In this document: piece by piece, positions 1 to 4,913 of the stretch
Layout of the letters: every line of letters starts with the position of its first letter
Numbering within the stretch: the stretch's first letter is position 1
Source of the DNA: Planctomycetota bacterium
GTDB lineage: Bacteria; Planctomycetota; UBA1135; UBA2386
Assembly: GCA_023433825.1 (NCBI GenBank)
Contig: JAEYTU010000255.1
Location: 1 to 6,344 of the forward strand
Direction of reading: 5' to 3'
DNA: 6,344 bases
Program-made: the position numbers and the translations under genes
Notes under the pieces: generated by a model
Told to the model about the DNA's origin: nothing
The model's input: the letters and a program-made list of their open reading frames with translations, nothing else
The model's database searches: none

Positions 1-382
1 GGCTCGCGTCGGAAAGGCTGTGCTGCCACTCCGGCGGCAGCGCCGGCGCGAGCCGCGCGAAGGCGGCCATGTCGAACGTCGCGACGGCCGCGTCGTGCGC
101 CGGTGCGCCGGTCGCAGCGTCGACGACCTGGATCTCGAACCACGGCACCGGATCGACGTCGGCCGCAGGTGTCGTGGACTCGGCGTCGACGTGTGCGCGG
201 CGCGACGCGACGTTCGGGTCGTCGAGTGCGACGTCCGAGTCGCGCACTGCGCTCGCGCTCGCGGGCGACGGCGCGGTATCGACGTTCGTCTGCGGCAACG
301 CGCGTCGCGGCCACGCGAGCCAGACGATGGCGCCTGCGCTGGCTGCGACGATCAGCGTGACGACGAGTCGATCGCACCTCAT
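1..382 (-). CDS. Membrane-anchored protein with carboxypeptidase-regulatory-like domain, 3' part outside window
   Basis: The frame is open from an ATG at 382 to the window edge, giving 127 residues without a stop. Residues 6-24 are a hydrophobic segment (LVVTLIVAASAGAIVWLAW) followed by PRR. This suits a signal anchor or an uncleaved signal peptide with the rest outside the cytoplasm. Residues 30-78 are a low-complexity Ala/Asp/Ser/Pro linker. From about residue 81 begins WFEIQVVDAATGAP, the usual opening strand and turn (VVD..TG.P) of a carboxypeptidase-regulatory-like beta-sandwich. The upstream gene has a closely similar opening at its residues 60-73 (TSEVLVVDGDSGAP), so the two are probably paralogues. 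The start lies 13 bases after the upstream stop, which suggests one transcript. The ribosome site is weak: a GGGA sits only 3 bases from the ATG. Binding or structural roles outside the membrane are plausible, but the function is unknown. Confidence 0.7.
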   Translation of the reverse strand, partial: MRCDRLVVTLIVAASAGAIVWLAWPRRALPQTNVDTAPSPASASAVRDSDVALDDPNVASRRAHVDAESTTPAADVDPVPWFEIQVVDAATGAPAHDAAVATFDMAAFARLAPALPPEWQHSLSDAS

Positions 383-395
383 CGGTCCCGCACGG

Positions 396-2072
396 TCACC
401 GGGTGAGATCGACGACGACGGCTTGCGCACCGAGCGTGAACTCGACCGACGCGAGCGTCTCGTCGGACGCGTCGACGCAACGCAACCGGTACGTTCCCGA
501 CTCGACGTCGCCAGTGAAGCGGAAGCCCCCGGCGTCATTGCGCTCCTCGACGAGCCTGTACACCGTCGCGAACGACGGACGCGGCGTTCTCGACCCGGGT
601 TCGCGACGGAACTCGCGCCGTTCGACGACGAGGCGAATGTCGGACGCCGCGCGCGTGGTGACCCCACGGAGTCGACCCGCCACGACCACCGGTTTCGCGC
701 CATTCCGAACGTCGCCGAGCTCGACGATTCCCCGCTCCAGCCGTTCCCAGCGCAGGCCCGTCGGCTTGACCCGCGTCTCGCGGGTCCACGGTTCGATGCG
801 GAGCAGCGCGCTTTCGAGCGGCGTCTCGATCGGCCCGGCGAGCTTCCACACAAACCGGCCGTCGACGTCCGTCCACGCGACAAACGAGTTCGACTCGAAC
901 GTGACGTACAGCTCCGCCTCCGCCAGCGGATCACCGTTCGTGTCGACGAGCCGTCCGATGACAACGACCTCGTCCGCCGTGAACGTGACATCGACGCGCA
1001 CTTCCTCACCCGCCTCCGTCGGCCCGCGCACCGAGCGCCACGTGTCGGCCCCGTGCTGGACGCGGATCGCGAACTCGCGCGCGAGCGGCACGAAATCGAA
1101 GCGCGCGTAGCCATCGGCCTCGGCAGGACGATCGGTGGGCGGATCGAGATCGAGATCCAACACGAAGTCGTCCGGCTCCGGCATCGCAGCGGCGAGGCCG
1201 ATCCACGCCTTCGCGACGACGACGGCGTCGCCGACGACCGTGCGGACGGCGATCGACCCGGTCGGCGGAAGCTGCAACACGATCGGCTCCGTCGGCAGCG
1301 CGTTCCGGTCGATCGGCGCGCCGATGTCGGTCAGACCGGGGCTCGCGATGCTCACACGCCACTCGACGATCTGTGGCCGCGACGCCGAGAAATCCGCGAG
1401 CAACGTCTGCAAGTGCGCCAAGCGGACGACAGCGCTCGCGTCGACAGCGTCGGGCACACTCAGGACGTGCCAGTGCCTGACCGCGCGTCCATTCGCGTCG
1501 GAACCGCGAAGGCCGACCGGCGCGCCGACGGCCGGACGACCCGCGGCGTCGAGCACACGAACTTCGAGCGAATGGTCGGCGACGAGCGTGAGTCGGTACT
1601 GACCTATTGGCGCCGCCGGATCACTGTCGAACCTGCCCGCGGCGTAGCGGCCCGCGTGCACGGCCTGGACGAAGATTCGCCGGCGCGGATGCACGATGCG
1701 CACTCTGCCATCCGCGCCGGTGCGCGTGAGTTGGCCGTACGTCCGCGACCGAAGCTCCGGGTCGAGCAACATTCGCGTCAAGTAGTCCCGACCCTTCGTG
1801 CGGACCGGGTTGAAGACCGTGATGTCGTGCCACAGGACCTCGGCGTGCGCGACTGGTGCACCGGAGTCGCCGTCGACGACGAGCACTTCGCTCGTGAACG
1901 GCCCCGACGGATCGGGCGGGCCGAAGTCGAATGACCCGTCGGGCAGCAACCCAATGCGGGGGGATTCCGTCCAAGTTGCGGTCGCCGTGTCGCCACATCC
2001 GCGCGCGACGAACCACGCGCCGAGGGCGATCGCGACGATCGCGAGACCCAGCACCGGACGACTCGATCGCAA
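396..2072 (-). CDS. Single-anchor extracytoplasmic protein with repeated carboxypeptidase-regulatory-like (Ig-fold) domains
   Basis: I start this 558-residue protein at TTG 2072, because GGGGAG lies 7 bases upstream and the product then opens with basic residues and a hydrophobic helix (about residues 7-23), as expected for an anchor or signal peptide. The frame stays open to a GTG at 2138, but that codon lies inside a palindromic repeat. A Cys at residue 26 follows A-R-G, which is a poor lipobox. The rest reads as successive beta domains: about 61-144 (VLVVDGDSGAP ... TGADGRVRI), about 168-270 (LEVRVLDAAGRP), about 272-340 (GSIAVRTVV ... ADGYARFDFVPL), about 367-430 (VVVIGRLVDTNGDPLAEAEL ... 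TDVDGRFVW) and about 462-556 (VVVAGRLRG ... NDAGGFRFTGDVESGTYRL). The D-x-D-G-R-x-x and G-x-Y-x-L strands are typical of carboxypeptidase-regulatory-like or CNA-B-like folds. No peptidase domain or catalytic motif is seen. The role is probably structural or adhesive; this is inference. Confidence 0.78.
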   Translation of the reverse strand: MRSSRPVLGLAIVAIALGAWFVARGCGDTATATWTESPRIGLLPDGSFDFGPPDPSGPFTSEVLVVDGDSGAPVAHAEVLWHDITVFNPVRTKGRDYLTRMLLDPELRSRTYGQLTRTGADGRVRIVHPRRRIFVQAVHAGRYAAGRFDSDPAAPIGQYRLTLVADHSLEVRVLDAAGRPAVGAPVGLRGSDANGRAVRHWHVLSVPDAVDASAVVRLAHLQTLLADFSASRPQIVEWRVSIASPGLTDIGAPIDRNALPTEPIVLQLPPTGSIAVRTVVGDAVVVAKAWIGLAAAMPEPDDFVLDLDLDPPTDRPAEADGYARFDFVPLAREFAIRVQHGADTWRSVRGPTEAGEEVRVDVTFTADEVVVIGRLVDTNGDPLAEAELYVTFESNSFVAWTDVDGRFVWKLAGPIETPLESALLRIEPWTRETRVKPTGLRWERLERGIVELGDVRNGAKPVVVAGRLRGVTTRAASDIRLVVERREFRREPGSRTPRPSFATVYRLVEERNDAGGFRFTGDVESGTYRLRCVDASDETLASVEFTLGAQAVVVDLTR

Positions 2073-2079
2073 CGTCGCG

Positions 2080-2085
2080 CTCCCC
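2080..2085 (-). promoter_or_regulatory. Ribosome binding site fixing the TTG start at 2072
   Basis: On the minus strand GGGGAG is followed by seven bases (CGCGACG) and then TTG, a near-ideal Shine-Dalgarno spacing. It supports the TTG over the longer GTG start lying inside the palindromic repeat. Confidence 0.55.
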
Positions 2086-2097
2086 GAAAAAGCGCGG

Positions 2098-2103
2098 ACC
2101 CTA
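2098..2103 (-). promoter_or_regulatory. Possible -10 element for the 558-residue protein gene
   Basis: The minus strand reads GGCTAGGGTCCGCGC here, with TAGGGT as a candidate -10 hexamer 25 bases before the TTG start. A nearly matching string, GCTAGGCTCCCGCGC, lies just ahead of the efflux adaptor gene on the other strand, which is why I report it. No good -35 is seen at the normal distance; the region 17 bases upstream falls in the palindrome and reads TTTGTT. If real, this gene would be transcribed separately from the membrane-protein pair. Confidence 0.22.
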
Positions 2104-2114
2104 GCCACGCCGGA

Positions 2115-2151
2115 AAGTGAAACAAAGGTGCCTGGCACCTTTGTTTCACTT
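2115..2151. repeat. Perfect 37-bp palindromic repeat, copy 1 (possible terminator)
   Basis: The arm AAGTGAAACAAAGGTGCC occupies 2115-2132, a single T is the centre at 2133, and the exact reverse complement fills 2134-2151. An identical copy lies at 3567-3603. In RNA from either strand it would fold into a long hairpin with a GC-rich head, and the TTTGTTT in the 3' arm resembles a terminator tract. Its first base on the minus strand is also the last base of the stop codon of the membrane gene ending at 2151. That position suits termination of the membrane-gene pair, although the second copy, upstream of two genes, cannot serve that purpose. Dispersed REP- or MITE-like origin is likely. Confidence 0.93.
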
Positions 2152-2789
2152 CACCGCACAAAGCCGCCGACCAACTCGACGAGCACGACATACGCGTTCG
2201 TCCACGCGCCCTCGCGCACGAACACGACGTCGAGGCCGGGGCTGCCGATGAACGGACGCAGGTTCCACGCGAGCTGCACGGCGACGAACACGTAGAGCAC
2301 GGTCCACGCGCGCCGCGCGATCCGGTGGCGCGGCTCGGCGGCGACGAGCGGACGATAGGCGCGAGTCAGCGCGGCTTGGCCGGCGACGGTCGCGCACGCG
2401 AAGCAACCACCGCTCGCGAGCTTCGCCGACTCGTAGTCGCACCCGCACACATAGAGGAACGCGAGCAACGGCGCCGTGCTGCAGAGGCCGAGCGCGAATG
2501 CGACCTGCGACGTCAGCACGGCACGGCGCGCGGCGCCGAACGAGTCGCGCAAGCCGAGCACGGCGTTGACGGCGAAGAAGCTCGGCAAGCACAGCGCCGT
2601 CGTGACCAACAACAGGCACGGCACCTTGATCCCCGAAACGACGGCCTGCAACGGGCGACCCGCGAACCCACCCATCACGCAGCCGTGCAGGAACCCGGCC
2701 ACGACGAGGACGACGAACCACCGCGACGCGGCGACGCGTTCGCCGCGAAGGATCGCATCGACCGCCGGCAGCGCCGCCGACTCACCCAC
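2151..2789 (-). CDS. Multi-pass membrane protein, second of a tandem paralogous pair, cysteine-rich
   Basis: I start this 212-residue protein at GTG 2789, which overlaps the end of the upstream gene by 8 bases (GTGGGTGA). The frame is open further upstream, but only through sequence that codes for the preceding gene. No clear ribosome site precedes it, so translation probably depends on coupling to the upstream gene. About five hydrophobic segments are visible (roughly residues 23-44, 55-79, 94-115, 124-143, 160-177). It aligns along its length with the upstream product: VVAG-L-G--MG near 29-40, KVP-LLL...PS at 55-70, AF followed by Y at 110-119, and ARR...LRPF-GSP at 158-184. Unlike its partner it has eight cysteines (37, 58, 67, 103, 115, 117, 129, 132), including C-x-C and C-x-x-C. 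The family is not recognised with certainty; a transport, sensing or membrane-organising role cannot be chosen from sequence alone. Confidence 0.75.
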   Translation of the reverse strand: MGESAALPAVDAILRGERVAASRWFVVLVVAGFLHGCVMGGFAGRPLQAVVSGIKVPCLLLVTTALCLPSFFAVNAVLGLRDSFGAARRAVLTSQVAFALGLCSTAPLLAFLYVCGCDYESAKLASGGCFACATVAGQAALTRAYRPLVAAEPRHRIARRAWTVLYVFVAVQLAWNLRPFIGSPGLDVVFVREGAWTNAYVVLVELVGGFVR

Positions 2790-3501
2790 TGCCGAACAGT
2801 TCACGCAGCGTTCGCAGCACGGCGTCGAAGAAGTTCGACTCGCGCGCGCGGAACCACGAGAACGGCAAGTCCGGGCTCCCGACGAACGGCCGCAGCACCC
2901 ACCCCATCTGCGCGCCGACGAGGCCGTAGACGAGTAGCCAGATGCCGAACACGCGTCGCGCAGCGGTCGACTGGCCGGCGTCGACGCCATCCGGCGCGAC
3001 GACCTCGAACACGTGCTGCACGGCGCGACGCAAGAACCCGAGACCGATCCACCCCGCGATCGCGAAGACGACGACGTTCAGCAGCAGCATGAACGGGTAG
3101 CTCTGCGTGCTGAGCGTGAAGAACGCCGTGACCGGGCCGAAGCTCGCGAGGACGGCGAGGTCGACGGCGATCGCGAGCAGCAGCAGCGCGAACGTCTGGT
3201 GGAGCCGCAGCCGCGACCCGAACAGTGTCGAGAACACGTAGAGCGACGGAAACGTGACGATCAGCGTCAGCAGGAACAGCAGCGGGACCTTCAGTGCGCT
3301 CGCGAACAACTGCGCGAACGAGCCGGGTCCGCCGCGCAGCGCCGCGAACAGCCCCATGCAGGCGCCGTACAGCACGCCGGCGACGACGCAGGCGAGTGCC
3401 AACGAACGCAGCGGAACGTCGAGACGGCCGGTGCGGAGGTCGTCGGCGCGCGTGAACCCGCCGCGGAGGAGTTGATCGAAACAGGCGAACACGGCGCGCA
3501 T
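2782..3501 (-). CDS. Multi-pass membrane protein, first of a tandem paralogous pair
   Basis: This is a 239-residue integral membrane protein. I choose ATG 3501 because AAAGGA lies just upstream at Shine-Dalgarno distance; the frame remains open another 15 codons (to 3546), but those codons are polar and lack a ribosome site. A 30-residue cytoplasmic-looking N-terminus is followed by about five hydrophobic segments (roughly 31-53, 70-92, 103-121, 136-158, 184-203). Conserved-looking elements shared with the next gene are VVAG-L-GA-MG (39-50), KVPLLFLL...FPS (71-86) and WVLRPFVGSP (201-210). The tail FRARESNFFDAVLRTLREL is probably cytoplasmic or amphipathic. The LRPF-GSP element before a short polar tail recalls uncharacterised multi-pass proteins of high-GC bacteria, but I cannot name the family firmly. 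It probably forms a heteromeric complex with its overlapping neighbour (inference). Confidence 0.8.
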   Translation of the reverse strand: MRAVFACFDQLLRGGFTRADDLRTGRLDVPLRSLALACVVAGVLYGACMGLFAALRGGPGSFAQLFASALKVPLLFLLTLIVTFPSLYVFSTLFGSRLRLHQTFALLLLAIAVDLAVLASFGPVTAFFTLSTQSYPFMLLLNVVVFAIAGWIGLGFLRRAVQHVFEVVAPDGVDAGQSTAARRVFGIWLLVYGLVGAQMGWVLRPFVGSPDLPFSWFRARESNFFDAVLRTLRELFGSG

Positions 3502-3507
3502 CGGCGG

Positions 3508-3514
3508 TTCCTTT
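3508..3514 (-). promoter_or_regulatory. Ribosome binding site deciding the ATG start at 3501
   Basis: The minus strand reads GAAAGGAACCGCCGATG. The AAAGGAA core is separated from the ATG by six bases. This favours the internal ATG at 3501 over the longer open frame that begins at 3546. Confidence 0.6.
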
Positions 3515-3544
3515 CCGTCGCAGTCGGTCGGAGGGCGACGCGCC

Positions 3545-3573
3545 ACGCTACTGACTTTGCCGCGCGAAGTGAA
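3545..3573 (-). promoter_or_regulatory. Possible promoter for the membrane-protein pair, with -35 inside the palindrome
   Basis: On the minus strand TTCACT (plus 3568-3573, in the palindrome arm) and TAGCGT (plus 3545-3550) are separated by exactly 17 bases. They match the consensus hexamers at 4 and 3 positions. The start codon is 43 bases further on. The match is weak and could be chance, but it is the best candidate in this divergent region. Confidence 0.2.
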
Positions 3574-3603
3574 ACAAAGGTGCCTGGCACCTTTGTTTCA
3601 CTT
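3567..3603. repeat. Perfect 37-bp palindromic repeat, copy 2
   Basis: It is identical over all 37 bases and in the central base to the copy at 2115-2151: arms at 3567-3584 and 3586-3603 around T 3585. The flanking bases differ (GCGCG on the left, TCCCA on the right), so the unit has sharp edges. It sits in the 191-base divergent region between the start codons at 3501 and 3693. A terminator there would serve neither gene, unless it insulates the two transcription units. The rest of this region (3502-3566 and 3604-3692) holds no gene that I can see. Confidence 0.93.
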
Positions 3604-3673
3604 TCCCACGCCAAGTCGAACCAAACTGGCGGACACCGGACGCATCACCCCCTCCGCGACAACGACGGAACTC

Positions 3674-3682
3674 TGCTAGGCT
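3674..3682 (+). promoter_or_regulatory. Possible extended -10 element before the efflux adaptor gene
   Basis: TGCTAGGCT has the TG-n-TAnnnT layout of an extended -10. It ends 10 bases before the ATG at 3693, so a transcript would begin within a few bases of the start codon, giving a leaderless or nearly leaderless mRNA. This fits the absence of any purine-rich ribosome site there. No -35 is recognisable (CCGCGA at the expected position). A matching GCTAGGGTCC lies ahead of the minus-strand gene starting at 2072. Confidence 0.3.
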
Positions 3683-3692
3683 CCCGCGCCTG

Positions 3693-4895
3693 ATGTGGTG
3701 TCGCGCGGTGCGGTGGTTGTGCTTCTCTTCGGTGTCGATGTCGTTGGTCGCGTGCGGCGAGTCGTCGGCGCCAACGGTGAAACCCGCGCCGCAGCCGCGG
3801 GAAGTCCGCACGGCGGTGATCGAGCGCAAGATTCTCCCGCGCGACCTCGCGGTCCCCGGGACGCTGATCGCCGACGAACGCACGGAGGTCGCGTTCAAGA
3901 TCCCGGGCCGCGTCCTCGAACTGCTGGTCGACCGCGGCTCCCGCGTGAAGCGCGGCGATCCGATCGCGCGGCTCGATCCGGAGACGTTCGATCTCGAGGT
4001 GCAGCAGTCGGAAGCGGCGCTCGAACAGGCGCGCGTCCGGCTCGGCCTCGCGGCCGGCGGTGACGAGTCGAAGTTCGACCCGGACACGACGGCGCTGGTC
4101 CGCGAGGCGAAGGCGCTGCTCGCGGAGGCGACGCTGGCGCGCGACCGCGCGCGCGAACTCGTCGACCAGAAGCTGCAACCCGAGGCGACGATGGACGTCG
4201 CGACAGCGGCGTTCGAAGTCGCCGACAGCCGGTTGCAGGAGGCGCGCGAGGAGATGCGCAACCGTCAAGCACTCGTCGCGCAGCGCCGCGTCGAACTCGC
4301 GATCGCGCGCCAACGCCGCGCCGACGCCGAGCTCGTCGCGCCGTTCGACGGATCCGTCTCCGAGCGCCACACGGCGATCGGCAGCTACCTCGCGACCGGC
4401 CAGAGCGTCGCGACGCTGCTGCGGATCGATCCCCTCCGACTCCGCCTGAACGTCCCCGAACTCGCGCTCGTCGACGTCGCGATCGGCCGCGAGGTCCGAT
4501 TCACGGTCGACGGCGAACCGGGCGACTTCGAGGCCCGCGTCCACCGGCTGAGCCCCGAAGTCGACGTGACGACGCGCACGCTCGTCGTCGAAGCGTTGGT
4601 CGAGAACGACGACGCACGGCTGCGGCCCGGCTCGTTCGCGCGCGCGCGGATCCGCCTGCCCGACGCGACGCCGGCGGTGCTCGCGCCGAAGGCCGCGATC
4701 CGACGGTTCGCCGGCATCGAGAAACTCGTCCTCGTCGTCGACGGCAAGGCGACCGAACGCGTCGTCCGCACCGGGCGCGAGGCTGGCGACGCGATCGAGA
4801 TCGTCAGCGGGTTGCAGGGCGACGAAGTCGTCGTCGTCGAGCCTGGCAACCTCGCGACCGGGGCACCGGTCACCGTCCGCCCCAGTCCGAACTGA
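3693..4895 (+). CDS. RND efflux periplasmic adaptor (membrane fusion protein), lipoprotein
   Basis: This 400-residue protein should link an RND pump to an outer-membrane channel. Its first 20 residues form a lipoprotein signal with Arg 4 and Arg 7, a hydrophobic stretch and a clean lipobox, LVA-C, with the lipidated Cys at 21. Then follow a first lipoyl half (about 53-96, with FKIPGRVLELLVDRGSRVKRGD), a long alpha-hairpin (about 100-212, rich in Ala, Glu, Arg), the second lipoyl half (about 213-246, AELVAPFDGSVSERH), a beta-barrel domain (about 247-325, ending in LRPGSFARARIRLP) and a membrane-proximal domain (about 326-395, with GLQGDEVVVVEPGNL). The order and length are normal for the AcrA/MexA-like HlyD family. 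At the hairpin tip Arg 152 and Leu 156 fit the R-L-S channel-docking motif, but the Ser position is Pro 163. Substrate is not predictable. The pump gene follows after 18 bases. Confidence 0.93.
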   Translation: MWCRAVRWLCFSSVSMSLVACGESSAPTVKPAPQPREVRTAVIERKILPRDLAVPGTLIADERTEVAFKIPGRVLELLVDRGSRVKRGDPIARLDPETFDLEVQQSEAALEQARVRLGLAAGGDESKFDPDTTALVREAKALLAEATLARDRARELVDQKLQPEATMDVATAAFEVADSRLQEAREEMRNRQALVAQRRVELAIARQRRADAELVAPFDGSVSERHTAIGSYLATGQSVATLLRIDPLRLRLNVPELALVDVAIGREVRFTVDGEPGDFEARVHRLSPEVDVTTRTLVVEALVENDDARLRPGSFARARIRLPDATPAVLAPKAAIRRFAGIEKLVLVVDGKATERVVRTGREAGDAIEIVSGLQGDEVVVVEPGNLATGAPVTVRPSPN

Positions 4896-4913
4896 CCGAC
4901 CGAGAACGTCCCG

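Noticed and set aside
69..1934. A 621-codon plus-strand open frame antisense to the minus-strand beta-domain protein gene
   Set aside because: Its translation is a run of Arg, Asp and Val without folds, helices or motifs, as expected opposite a GC-rich gene. The minus strand shows a coherent signal anchor and domain repeats.
396..2072. Classification of the 558-residue protein as an actual carboxypeptidase
   Set aside because: Only the regulatory-type beta domains are seen. There is no zinc-binding or serine catalytic motif.
2115..3603. The two palindromes as a CRISPR-like array
   Set aside because: There are only two copies 1,452 bases apart, with genes between them and no regular spacers or cas genes.
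2105..3612. CCACGCC just outside both palindromes (2105-2111 and 3606-3612) as a possible target duplication
   Set aside because: The 7-mers are separated from the repeat edges by three and two bases, and such strings are common in DNA this GC-rich. This is not convincing evidence of transposition.
3013..3693. A plus-strand open frame rich in Glu, Gln and Arg opposite the first membrane-protein gene
   Set aside because: Glu/Gln/Arg-rich composition is the typical shadow of codons for Leu, Ala and Val on the other strand. It also reads through the palindrome.
3645..4544. A 299-codon minus-strand open frame opposite the adaptor gene
   Set aside because: It is antisense to a clearly recognisable membrane fusion protein, has charged low-complexity composition, and runs through the divergent promoter region.
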